A stretch of DNA of 9,607 nt from an uncultured Actinomycetes bacterium (GCA_913009475.1 CAJVYJ010000061.1:1-9607), one strand, 5' to 3'; positions 1-6,208 are shown, counted from the stretch's first letter. Notes: a model not told the origin generated them from the letters alone. Numbers and translations: made by a program.

Positions 1-75
1 TTTTTTTTTCAAGCAGAAGACGGCATACGAGATATATCAGTGTGACTGGAGTTCAGACGTGTGCTCTTCCGATCT
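1..75. other. Illumina P7 adapter contamination (not genomic)
   Basis: A run of T precedes an exact P7 flow-cell sequence starting CAAGCAGAAGACGGCATACG at 10-33. An 8-base index segment follows (ATATCAGT, 34-41), then the TruSeq index-adapter sequence ending GCTCTTCCGATCT at 42-75. On the opposite strand the index reads ACTGATAT, which from memory matches TruSeq index 25. The T run is the reverse complement of the poly-A produced when a read passes the end of the adapter. The contig end therefore comes from an untrimmed read-through. Native DNA begins at 76. Confidence 0.98.
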
Positions 76-393
76 AACCCCCCGGGACAAAGCATGGCCG
101 GCTAAAGCAAATCTCTCACGATAACCGATGACCGGCTCATCACTAAGGTCTATAATCGTTTCCGGGTGATAAGTGATAATAGCTTTATCAATTGCCGCTA
201 AGAGATCTTCATCATTGATTACCGGGCATCCGAGTTGAGCCAAGTCGGCTTGGTCGGCTATTTTTTCAGTTCCACCCAAAAATACCGCGGCCAACAACTC
301 GTACTTTTGGCGAATTTCAGCCAAGGCCGCTTGAATGACCGGCAAGTAATGCTCTCCGTCAATTAGAGCGACAACCTTTTCCCGCGCCTTCAT
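76..393 (-). CDS. cyclic 2,3-diphosphoglycerate synthetase-like protein, N-terminal fragment
   Basis: Only the first 106 codons are present; the gene is cut by the left contig end. The N-terminus has VVALIDGEHYLPV (residues 6-18), then AAVFLGGTEKI, PVINDEDLLAAI and IDLSDEPVIGYRERF, ending ALSRGV. I recognise this pattern from the cpgS family, first known in methanogens and also found in some bacteria, where full-length proteins are several times longer. The archaeal enzyme makes cyclic 2,3-diphosphoglycerate from 2,3-diphosphoglycerate with ATP; whether this bacterial homologue does so is inference. The ATG at 393-391 is preferred because it overlaps the upstream stop codon as TAATG, indicating translational coupling to the phosphoesterase. 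An in-frame upstream ATG at 432 is inside that gene and less likely. The open frame continues into adapter and acquires the artefactual tail RSEEHTSELQSH before a TGA made by index bases at 39-37. That tail is not protein. Confidence 0.7.
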
Positions 394-1199
394 TACGTCC
401 CCAGCTGCGTCGCTACCCGGTCCCATTTGCACATTAGTTTTTCATTAAGCGCCAAGTCTATAATCAACTCTTGTCCGCCAAAAGGATATTTTCGATAGAT
501 TTTGATATTATTTTTTTTCAGGTAAATTACATTGTAGCACGGTTTTGTCTTACCACGCAGGCGAAACGATGAAGCCGTGCCGGCGGTGCACGCGACCAAG
601 TTTTCCAGTCGCCAGACATGAGGCACATGCTTGTGCCCGCTTAAAACCAAATCAACGTTGCAGCGGACTAAAACTTCCAAGAGATCGCCGGCATCGTAAA
701 CGATATTGCGCTCGCGGCCGGTACCCGGTACCGGCAGTAAGTGATGGTGAAGAGTCAGGATTTTTACTCCTTCGCTTTCAGCAAATTGTTCTTCTATCCA
801 TTTATAGCGCTCGCGGCCGACGCGGCCGGCATCCAGATCAGGCTCGCTTGAATCTATGCCGATGATGGTAACACCGGGCAACCTCAAGAGACTGCTTCTG
901 GGCCCGAACATCTCCTCAAAATGTATATGGCCGACATTACGGCTATCATGATTGCCGGGAACAATAACTTTTTTATCACAGCTGACCATATCCAGAAAGA
1001 TCTTGGCCGTCTTATACTCTTGGCGAAACCCGGCATCGGTCAAATCGCCGCTGACAATGACCACGTCGGGATTTAACTGATTGATCTCTTCGACGGCTTG
1101 ACTAAGTAAATTAGGAATAAAGTGCTGCGAGCCTGCATGCAAATCAGACAAGTGGGCGATAATGATAGATCCATCATTATTTGTTCTCTTATCCGCCAA
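393..1199 (-). CDS. calcineurin-like metallophosphoesterase (CpdA/Icc-like)
   Basis: This 268-aa protein has the complete set of dinuclear-metal phosphoesterase motifs in order: D19 and H21 in HLSDLH, GDLTD (D52), PGNHDSR (N83, H84), the HHH at 151-153, and GHKH (H189, H191). Family members hydrolyse phosphodiesters or phosphomonoesters. The closest well-known type by layout and length is the class III cyclic-nucleotide phosphodiesterase CpdA/Icc, but the substrate cannot be read from the sequence. There is no signal peptide or membrane segment, so it should be cytoplasmic. The start is TTG, chosen because a perfect GGAGG lies 8 nt upstream and the conserved fold begins about 12 residues later. 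The stop TAA shares its last base with the ATG of the next gene, so the two are probably co-translated. It lies 91 bp downstream of sppA and may have its own promoter or share that transcript. Confidence 0.9.
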   Translation of the reverse strand: MADKRTNNDGSIIIAHLSDLHAGSQHFIPNLLSQAVEEINQLNPDVVIVSGDLTDAGFRQEYKTAKIFLDMVSCDKKVIVPGNHDSRNVGHIHFEEMFGPRSSLLRLPGVTIIGIDSSEPDLDAGRVGRERYKWIEEQFAESEGVKILTLHHHLLPVPGTGRERNIVYDAGDLLEVLVRCNVDLVLSGHKHVPHVWRLENLVACTAGTASSFRLRGKTKPCYNVIYLKKNNIKIYRKYPFGGQELIIDLALNEKLMCKWDRVATQLGT

Positions 1200-1207
1200 T
1201 TTTTATT

Positions 1208-1212
1208 CCTCC
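1208..1212 (-). promoter_or_regulatory. Shine-Dalgarno GGAGG for the phosphoesterase TTG start
   Basis: On the minus strand the sequence reads CGGAGGAATAAAAATTG. The GGAGG ends 8 nt before the TTG at 1199-1197. There is no ATG or GTG with comparable spacing, so this site decides the TTG start. Confidence 0.75.
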
Positions 1213-1240
1213 GTTTTTAACTATTAAACAACCTCTGTTA

Positions 1241-1260
1241 ATGTCACTTTTATGTCACTT
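1241..1260 (-). promoter_or_regulatory. 11-bp-period direct repeat AAGTGACAT x2, possible operator
   Basis: On the minus strand AAGTGACAT occurs twice, separated by AA, a repeat period of 11 bp or about one helical turn. It lies 42-61 bp upstream of the phosphoesterase start. A second pair of repeats, AACTATTAAA at 1219-1228 and 1277-1286, brackets it. No convincing -35/-10 pair is visible at standard spacing. A regulator-binding site is inference from spacing and position only. Confidence 0.3.
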
Positions 1261-1290
1261 GGTTTTATTGTATTTAAACTATTAAAACTC

Positions 1291-2256
1291 TCATTTTATT
1301 GGCGTTGTCGGCGGTGACGTTATCAATTCTTTTAAAATCTGTTCCTTTAGTCTATTTTTTTCGCCGGAAAACAGTTGTGAGAAAAATTGCAATATAGAAG
1401 GTTGGTTAAATTCAATTATATCAGGTTTACCCTTTATTTTACCTAATTTCGCGGCCTCGTCAATAGCGTCTTGAAAATTTCCCAACTTATCTACTAAGCC
1501 GAATTTTTTACCTTCAACGCCCAAAAAAGCTAAACCTGTAGCCAATTTGGCTACTTTATCACGCGGCATACCGCGCCCAGCAGCTACTTCATCAATAAAC
1601 TGCTCATAAACGAGCTTGGACTGCTTTTTTAATATAGCCGTTTCTTCCACCGTCAAAGGACGGTTGGGATTACCGATATCTTTATATTTTCCCTGCGATA
1701 TAACCGTATAATTAATGCCGAGTTTCTTATATAAACCTTGATAGTTAGGAACTGTTATAATGGTGCCGATACTGCCGACCAGTGACGACGGCGTCGAGAT
1801 TATCTTTTGAGCGGGGCTGGCTAATAAATATGCGGCTGACGCGCCGACATCGGCGATAGAGACTACGACCGGTTTATGTTTTTGCAACTTTTTTACTTGC
1901 TCGTATATCTCTTGGCCCGCGGAAGCGGTGCCGCCGGGGCTGTTTATCCGCATCAACACCGCCGCGATATCATCATCTTCCTCGGCCTGTTTAAGCTGGC
2001 CTATAATATCGCCCGGGTTTACGGCTGAAGAGAATATGCCCTCGGAACCCGAGGCGGCGATCGGGCCCTCGATATATATAAGCGCGATTGAACCGTTGCC
2101 AAAACCAGTCCGGCCGCCAATAGCATTAATTAATAGGACAAAAGCCCCGACAAAGAAGACTATTAGCAGAGCGGCTGCTATGAGCAGATATCGCAGCCAG
2201 TGGCTTTTTTTTAGCGGAACCGGACCGCTATTTACTTTTTGCGTTTCTTCTTCCAT
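1291..2256 (-). CDS. sppA: signal peptide peptidase SppA (S49 family, short form)
   Basis: This 321-aa membrane serine protease degrades signal peptides left in the membrane after protein secretion. A charged N-terminus (residues 1-19) is followed by one hydrophobic anchor at about 20-47, and the catalytic domain lies outside the cytoplasm. Diagnostic segments are IYIEGPI (60-66), RINSPGGTASAG (103-114), VGASAAYLLAS (137-147) and SQGKYKDIGNPNR (187-199). The nucleophile is predicted to be S140 and the general base K192. Their 52-residue spacing equals that of S147 and K199 in Bacillus subtilis SppA, and the length fits the short single-domain form, not the double-domain E. coli protein. The ATG is preceded by AAGGTGA at close spacing. 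The C-terminal tail after about residue 285 is low in conserved features and Pro/Thr-rich at the very end. The gene follows the repeat-rich gap, so a local promoter is likely, though none is clear. Confidence 0.93.
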   Translation of the reverse strand: MEEETQKVNSGPVPLKKSHWLRYLLIAAALLIVFFVGAFVLLINAIGGRTGFGNGSIALIYIEGPIAASGSEGIFSSAVNPGDIIGQLKQAEEDDDIAAVLMRINSPGGTASAGQEIYEQVKKLQKHKPVVVSIADVGASAAYLLASPAQKIISTPSSLVGSIGTIITVPNYQGLYKKLGINYTVISQGKYKDIGNPNRPLTVEETAILKKQSKLVYEQFIDEVAAGRGMPRDKVAKLATGLAFLGVEGKKFGLVDKLGNFQDAIDEAAKLGKIKGKPDIIEFNQPSILQFFSQLFSGEKNRLKEQILKELITSPPTTPIK

Positions 2257-2330
2257 TTTTCACCTTACTCTGCGGGATTATTTAATAAACGACCTACTAT
2301 CCTATACCCACAAATATCTACGCTTTCACG

Positions 2331-2354
2331 GGCGGAGATAAACTCCGCCTCTAC
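2331..2354 (-). repeat. REP-like GTAG palindrome A (type I)
   Basis: Plus strand: GGCGGAG, loop ATAAA, CTCCGCC, then T and CTAC. On the minus strand it is GTAG followed by a perfect 7-bp hairpin and a CCGTGAAAG trailer. The same stem and trailer recur in D and F. Confidence 0.7.
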
Positions 2355-2406
2355 ACAATAATGTTTTAAAAAAGTCTAAAGTCCAGAGAGAAAGCCTCTT
2401 TCATAA

Positions 2407-2428
2407 TCAGAGCAAGCTCTGACGCTAC
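2407..2428 (-). repeat. REP-like GTAG palindrome B (type II)
   Basis: TCAGAGC and GCTCTGA form a perfect 7-bp stem with only AA between them, followed by CG and CTAC at 2425-2428. The 16-base palindrome is identical to the one in element E. Confidence 0.7.
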
Positions 2429-2440
2429 ACTATTAAGCAG

Positions 2441-2472
2441 CCATTATACAATTATTAAGAATTGTATAATGG
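2441..2472. repeat. perfect 13-bp AT-rich inverted repeat
   Basis: CCATTATACAATT (2441-2453) and AATTGTATAATGG (2460-2472) are perfect reverse complements around a 6-nt loop, ATTAAG. The right arm runs directly into palindrome C, sharing the G at 2472. Neither strand has a T tract after the stem, so it is not a standard intrinsic terminator. Confidence 0.85.
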
Positions 2473-2495
2473 CGCCGGTTCAACTGGCGCGCTAC
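2472..2495 (-). repeat. REP-like GTAG palindrome C (singleton stem)
   Basis: GCGCCGGTT and AACTGGCGC pair as a 9-bp stem with one G-T wobble (plus strand) and a single C in the loop, then G and CTAC at 2492-2495. The stem is unrelated to types I and II, but the CTAC position is the same. Confidence 0.6.
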
Positions 2496-2533
2496 ACATT
2501 TTCCCTTTCACGCCTTGCTCTCTCACGTTTTTT

Positions 2534-2555
2534 CTACCCTCTTCCCTCTACGCTC
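2534..2555. repeat. pyrimidine-rich dispersed motif, copy 1
   Basis: CTACCCTC followed by CCCTCTACGCTC. The same two blocks, in the same order and with a slightly longer linker, occur at 6263-6291 in the other large intergenic region. Confidence 0.45.
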
Positions 2556-2655
2556 TACCCTTGCACTGTTGTCACTGCCGACCCCGATCATGAATCCACG
2601 ATCAACCGTGCCTTTTAATGCTTTGCATGCTCTTATTTCCAATGCACCTTTTTAC

Positions 2656-2681
2656 CTGGATTCCCAGTCAAGCTGAGAATG
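2656..2681. repeat. dispersed 26-bp hairpin repeat, copy 1
   Basis: This segment is identical over 26 bases to 6183-6208. It contains ATTCCCAG, loop TCAAG, CTGAGAAT: an 8-bp stem with one mismatch. Hairpins built on ATTCCC...GAATGACA are common intergenic repeats in environmental bacteria. Confidence 0.75.
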
Positions 2682-2739
2682 ACAAACGTAGGAGGGCTGA
2701 GAATGACAAACGTAAGAGAGCTGAGTATGACAAAAAGCG
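2672..2739. repeat. 24-bp tandem repeat, about 2.8 units
   Basis: Units start at 2672, 2696 and 2720, each beginning GCTGAGAATGACAAACGTA or a close variant. Units 1 and 2 are 24 bp and differ at two positions. Unit 3 is shorter and has GAGTATGACAAAAAGCG. The unit contains the right half of the overlapping 26-bp hairpin repeat, so the array looks like slippage or duplication from that element. Confidence 0.8.
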
Positions 2740-2750
2740 TTAACTTTCAC

Positions 2751-2772
2751 GGACGGATGCAGTCCGCCCTAC
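2751..2772 (-). repeat. REP-like GTAG palindrome D (type I)
   Basis: GGACGGA, loop TGCAG, TCCGCCC, overlapping CTAC at 2769-2772. The one A-C mismatch on the plus strand becomes a G-T wobble on the minus strand, so the GTAG-leading strand folds better. The flank TTTCAC matches element A. Confidence 0.65.
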
Positions 2773-2782
2773 GTATTTATTA

Positions 2783-2804
2783 TCAGAGCAAGCTCTGATG
2801 CTAC
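2783..2804 (-). repeat. REP-like GTAG palindrome E (type II)
   Basis: The 16-base palindrome TCAGAGCAAGCTCTGA is identical to element B, followed by TG and CTAC at 2801-2804. Confidence 0.7.
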
Positions 2805-2821
2805 ACATTGCATCTCCTCAC

Positions 2822-2846
2822 GGACGGAGATAAACTCCGCCTCTAC
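2822..2846 (-). repeat. REP-like GTAG palindrome F (type I), overlapping a stop codon
   Basis: GGACGGAG, loop ATAAA, CTCCGCC, then T and CTAC at 2843-2846. It is nearly identical to element A. The mismatch is again a G-T wobble on the minus strand. Its GTAG provides the TAG stop (2845-2843) of the debranching enzyme gene. Confidence 0.7.
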
Positions 2847-5056
2847 TCCTCCATCACTATTCGCAATTTTCCTTCTTTTTTCGGTACGGTAAAACCGGTC
2901 ACACCGTCCCGGCGGTTAAAGGTTATCGATAAATGACTGTCTCCGATTTGAAAATCCGACAAGTTAACGTAATTCAACCAAGGCGGTAGTCTGGGATCAT
3001 TAACATATAATATGCTTGAAGGAGCGTCCGGTGTCAATCCTAAAATCGATTGCAATATCATAAACATAGCCCCGGATGCCCACGCTTGAGGGATACAAGC
3101 TACCGGATACTCCACCGGCCAATTATGGCCCCTTCTGGTAAAACCGCAAAAGAGTTCGGGCAAGCGATTGTACGCATGATGAGTGGCTGCATCAAACATA
3201 CCGGTCGCTACAATTTCCGCCTGTTCCTCAAACCCGTACCGCTTGAGCCCGCGAATTATTATCGCGTTGTCATGGGGCCAAATCGAGCCGTTATGATAAC
3301 TCATCGGATTATAATTTTTTGCCAGCTTACTTACTGTTCTTATCCCCCAGCCGGAAAACATATCGGGGGCCAATAAGCGCTTAACGACCTTTTTAGCTTT
3401 ATCCTCATCGACTATGCCGCTCCAAAGAGCTTGGCCGGGATTAGAAGTAATCGTCTTGACTTGGCGTTTATTGCCGTCTAAGGCTAAAGCGAAATACTCT
3501 TCATCCGCCATCCAAAAGCGCTCATTAAAAATCTTCTTTAGCTCCGCCGCCTCCCAGAGCAATTTCGCGGCCGATTTAACGTTGCCAAGATCCGTGTATA
3601 TCTGACTTAAGCGCTTCTTGGCATAATAGACATAAGCCTGTACCTCAACTAGAGCTATAGCTCCTTTAGCCGGCCTACCATCGGTATGGATCACCGCGTC
3701 AAAAGAATCTTTCCAACCTTGATTGATAAGACCGCGTTTGGATTTGCGCTGATACTCAATAAAGCCGTCACCATCTATATCACCGTATTTATCCATCCAT
3801 TGCAAAGCTGCTTGAAGATTTTTTTCGTGGGCCTTGATAAAATCCAGGTCGCCGGTCCATTTATAATATTCCGACATCGCCAATATAAAAAGAGGGGTGG
3901 AATCAACCGAACCATAATAAGGCGTATGTGGTATTTCGTTAAGATTTGCCAACTCACCACGACGAATTTCATGCAGTATCTTGCCCGGCTGTTCTTCCCG
4001 CCAAGAATCTTCGACCTTACCTTGGAATAAGGCCAGTATCTCTAATGTATTGCGCGCCGGCTCCGGGTTTAGAATCATTGTCTGGATAGCGGTTATTAGA
4101 GCGTCGCGCCCAAAAGCGGCAACGTACCAAGGAATACCGGCGGAAATTATTGAACCCGTGTCAGTCGCGGTTATTAAAGCCCGTATATCCGCTCGACCCC
4201 GATCAAGCACATCATTAGAGATATCATTCCGTGTAGTAAATTTAGCACAGACTTTTTCGCATGCGTTATAATTGCGACGCAACCCGGAAATGGCTATCTC
4301 AAATTTCGGAATTTTCTTCTCTTCCCGTCCGATTAGCGGCACAACATTAAAATTTATCGTCTTACGTCCATGACTGTTTAATGATATTAAATAGTCGACC
4401 TTAATTTTATTATAAGTCACCTCCCAAGAATCAGGCACTATGGAAAAAGTAATTCTGGTCCGGCGAAAGACATCATCCAAACCCAAATAAGCCAAAATCA
4501 AGGTATCCCCCGACAGCTTAGGCTTAAATAGCTGACCGCGCTTACGGCGCTGGAAACCTCTGACTTCAAAAATATCGGCAAAATCAGCGTAAAAAGCAGC
4601 CTGCAGATGCAAATTTACGGGAAAAGTATTGTAATTTTTTAAGCGTACCTGCTCCATCAGCCCGGCACCAATAACTCGGAGCCTTCTGATATTTATAGTC
4701 TCCTGAGGAATAATCAACTCCCCATTCTCGATAATATCAGCGTTGCTTAATTCTATGTGTGCCATGTAATCTCTATTGGCACTGGTGGAAAGAGGTATAG
4801 GTTTGCGGCCGTTTAAATATAACTCCCAACAGCTTAAAAAGCGCGTATCCTGGGCATAGAACCCAAGCCCACAGGTATTTTCAGCCATAATATTGCCCTG
4901 AAAATCAGTATAAAGAAATTGGTCCCCTTCTTTAATCGAGAGCCTTTTCTCCCTGATATCTACAATAATAAAAGGGATACCTTCATTCAGAAGTCGGTCA
5001 TTAGCCTCTTTTTCGACAATAAATTCTTCACCTTCAGGACTAATATATTTTTGCAA
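2843..5056 (-). CDS. glycogen debranching enzyme-like amylo-alpha-1,6-glucosidase
   Basis: This 737-aa protein has two parts. Residues about 20-240 are a beta-rich N-terminal domain of the bacterial debranching type (LYTDFQGNI, GLGFYAQDTRFLSCWELYLNG). Residues about 280-675 form an (alpha/alpha)6-barrel glucosidase domain with GIPWYVAAFGRD (307-318), YGSVDSTPLF (381-390), NQGWKDSFD (445-453), YHNGSIWPHDNAII (587-600) and PELFCGF (633-639). Acidic residues in NQGWKDS and PELF are the likely catalytic pair by analogy with related inverting barrels. Known members are annotated as acting on alpha-1,6 branch points of glycogen or related glucans; the true substrate is not shown here. There is no signal peptide, so it should be cytoplasmic. 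The start is TTG with GGAGGTG 8 nt upstream. The gene lies 69 bp after thrB and could share its transcript. The TAG stop lies inside a GTAG palindrome. Confidence 0.85.
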   Translation of the reverse strand: MQKYISPEGEEFIVEKEANDRLLNEGIPFIIVDIREKRLSIKEGDQFLYTDFQGNIMAENTCGLGFYAQDTRFLSCWELYLNGRKPIPLSTSANRDYMAHIELSNADIIENGELIIPQETINIRRLRVIGAGLMEQVRLKNYNTFPVNLHLQAAFYADFADIFEVRGFQRRKRGQLFKPKLSGDTLILAYLGLDDVFRRTRITFSIVPDSWEVTYNKIKVDYLISLNSHGRKTINFNVVPLIGREEKKIPKFEIAISGLRRNYNACEKVCAKFTTRNDISNDVLDRGRADIRALITATDTGSIISAGIPWYVAAFGRDALITAIQTMILNPEPARNTLEILALFQGKVEDSWREEQPGKILHEIRRGELANLNEIPHTPYYGSVDSTPLFILAMSEYYKWTGDLDFIKAHEKNLQAALQWMDKYGDIDGDGFIEYQRKSKRGLINQGWKDSFDAVIHTDGRPAKGAIALVEVQAYVYYAKKRLSQIYTDLGNVKSAAKLLWEAAELKKIFNERFWMADEEYFALALDGNKRQVKTITSNPGQALWSGIVDEDKAKKVVKRLLAPDMFSGWGIRTVSKLAKNYNPMSYHNGSIWPHDNAIIIRGLKRYGFEEQAEIVATGMFDAATHHAYNRLPELFCGFTRRGHNWPVEYPVACIPQAWASGAMFMILQSILGLTPDAPSSILYVNDPRLPPWLNYVNLSDFQIGDSHLSITFNRRDGVTGFTVPKKEGKLRIVMEE

Positions 5057-5064
5057 ATAAAAAA

Positions 5065-5071
5065 CACCTCC
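5065..5071 (-). promoter_or_regulatory. Shine-Dalgarno GGAGGTG for the debranching enzyme TTG start
   Basis: GGAGGTG on the minus strand ends 8 nt before TTG at 5056-5054. The match to the anti-Shine-Dalgarno is long and optimally placed, which fixes the TTG start. Confidence 0.8.
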
Positions 5072-5125
5072 GGCACCTTAAGTATTATTTATCTTTCCCC
5101 ATTTGGTTGATTTTCAGTTACAAAA

Positions 5126-6025
5126 TCAGATAATTGTCGCGCCTTGGAGGTCAATCTTGCAGGTTTTGATGGTATAGGATAATGATTCAAGTTGCAGTTG
5201 CACTCTTATTTTTTCACTGAGAAACGGTTCTTCTTTCACGGTAGTTAAGGCGATAACGGTTGGGCCCGCCCCGCTTAACGCCGCCCCGTTGGCACCACCG
5301 CCGCGGCAAATATCTATAACTTTTTTTAATTCAGGGATTAAATTGGCGCGATAAGGCTGGTGGAGCCGGTCATCCATAGCAGTCGCTAAAAGCTCAGGTT
5401 CCCCAAGGGTAAGAGCTTTAACCAATAACGCCGCTCTGCTTATGTTAAAGACCGCGTCCGCATAGGAGAGCATCTTCGGCAAAGCCTGCCGAGCCGCGCT
5501 GGTCAACAGTTTCTGTTCCGGTATAAGCAACATGACGGACAACTTCGGATGCGGCTTGAAGGCTGAGACTTTATGGGCTCCGTCATTAATTGGATAAGCA
5601 ATGGTAACGCCGCCATACACAGCCGCGGCCGCGTTATCGGGATGGCCCTCTATATCTGCCGCCATTGAAAATATCTCATCACGGCTAAGACCGCGCCCGC
5701 TTATTTCGTTGGCCGCCAAGATAGCGCCAACGATGACCGCGCTGCTGCTGCCCATGCCCCGGGCCAAGGGGATATTATTGACAGCTTTTATCTTAAGTTC
5801 AGGCGGCTCTGTCCCCAGCTCTCTTTTATAAAATTCCGCCAGCGTCCGCCATAACAGATTTTCCTTACCAGTGGGTAGAAAGTCCACCCCCTCACCAATT
5901 ATGGTTAAAGATGACTTGGCGGCCGGCTCTATCTCGAACTTATTATATACAGCCAAAGCCAACCCCAGTACATCAAATCCGGGGCCTAAATTAGCGGAAC
6001 TGGCCGGTACTTTAACTGTAATCAT
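5126..6025 (-). CDS. thrB: homoserine kinase (GHMP family)
   Basis: This enzyme phosphorylates L-homoserine with ATP to O-phosphohomoserine, the step before threonine synthase; it is cytoplasmic. At 299 aa it has the usual length. It shows the N-terminal substrate motif VPASSANLGPGFD (6-18), the GHMP ATP-binding loop PLARGMGSSSA (86-96), EGHPDNAAAA (126-135), DDRLHQPYR (218-226) and the C-terminal GAALSGAGPT (247-256). The ATG at 6025 is preferred because the family starts a few residues before VPASSANLGPG. An in-frame TTG at 6040 is possible, but no clear Shine-Dalgarno precedes either start, and the promoter at 6060-6088 would leave only about a dozen nt of leader for the TTG. Homoserine dehydrogenase and threonine synthase genes, often adjacent, are absent here. 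The gene downstream is a glucan-active enzyme, so functional linkage is not evident. Confidence 0.95.
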   Translation of the reverse strand: MITVKVPASSANLGPGFDVLGLALAVYNKFEIEPAAKSSLTIIGEGVDFLPTGKENLLWRTLAEFYKRELGTEPPELKIKAVNNIPLARGMGSSSAVIVGAILAANEISGRGLSRDEIFSMAADIEGHPDNAAAAVYGGVTIAYPINDGAHKVSAFKPHPKLSVMLLIPEQKLLTSAARQALPKMLSYADAVFNISRAALLVKALTLGEPELLATAMDDRLHQPYRANLIPELKKVIDICRGGGANGAALSGAGPTVIALTTVKEEPFLSEKIRVQLQLESLSYTIKTCKIDLQGATII

Positions 6026-6059
6026 AATAATGTTTTTCAAGTTGGCTTAATTGATGATT

Positions 6060-6088
6060 AATATACCTTGAGTGAATTCATTATTCAA
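6060..6088 (-). promoter_or_regulatory. sigma-70-type promoter for thrB
   Basis: On the minus strand TTGAAT (6088-6083) and TATATT (6065-6060) are separated by exactly 17 bp. Transcription would start near 6053 and give a leader of about 28 nt to the ATG at 6025. The spacer overlaps the imperfect palindrome CTTGAGTGAAT...ATTATTCAAG, which could be an operator. Confidence 0.5.
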
Positions 6089-6182
6089 GAAAGGGAGAGA
6101 ATTAAATAAACCTTTCGCCACGCTTAAATAATTAAGAGTCTCCATTGTTAAATAATCTCAAAGTGAGAAAATATTGTGGAAG

Positions 6183-6208
6183 CTGGATTCCCAGTCAAGC
6201 TGAGAATG
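6183..6208. repeat. dispersed 26-bp hairpin repeat, copy 2
   Basis: Identical over 26 bases and in the same orientation as 2656-2681, including the ATTCCCAG/CTGAGAAT stem. It continues with GCAAAAAGC where copy 1 has ACAAACGTA. Here the right half is not tandemly duplicated. Confidence 0.75.

Larger units (their letters stand above)
2257..2842. other. repeat-rich intergenic region between the debranching enzyme gene and sppA
   Basis: No credible coding frame is present on either strand. The 586 bp is packed with small repeats: six palindromes flanked by CTAC (plus strand), a 13-bp AT-rich inverted repeat, a pyrimidine-rich motif, a 26-bp hairpin repeat and a 24-bp tandem repeat, each listed separately. 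A weaker inverted repeat, GATCATG/CACGATC, lies at 2586-2603. The stretch 2355-2400 shows nothing I can name. The sppA-proximal part (2257-2330) must hold the sppA leader; no strong promoter hexamers stand out. Confidence 0.8.

Noticed and set aside
37..432. A complete 131-aa protein with its own stop and an upstream ATG at 432
   Set aside because: The stop codon and the last 12 residues are adapter and index bases. The upstream start lies inside the phosphoesterase gene, while the ATG at 393 has the TAATG overlap.
545..865. Plus-strand 106-aa open frame
   Set aside because: It is antisense to the phosphoesterase catalytic domain, with composition typical of a shadow frame.
1928..2341. Plus-strand 137-aa open frame
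   Set aside because: It lies antisense across the N-terminal half of sppA, has no recognisable domain and extends into the repeat region.
2441..2472. Intrinsic transcription terminator
   Set aside because: The stem is AT-rich and no T tract follows on either strand.
2331..2846. CRISPR array
   Set aside because: Repeats are of different families, unequal in spacing, and the intervening sequences are not of uniform spacer length. No cas genes are present.
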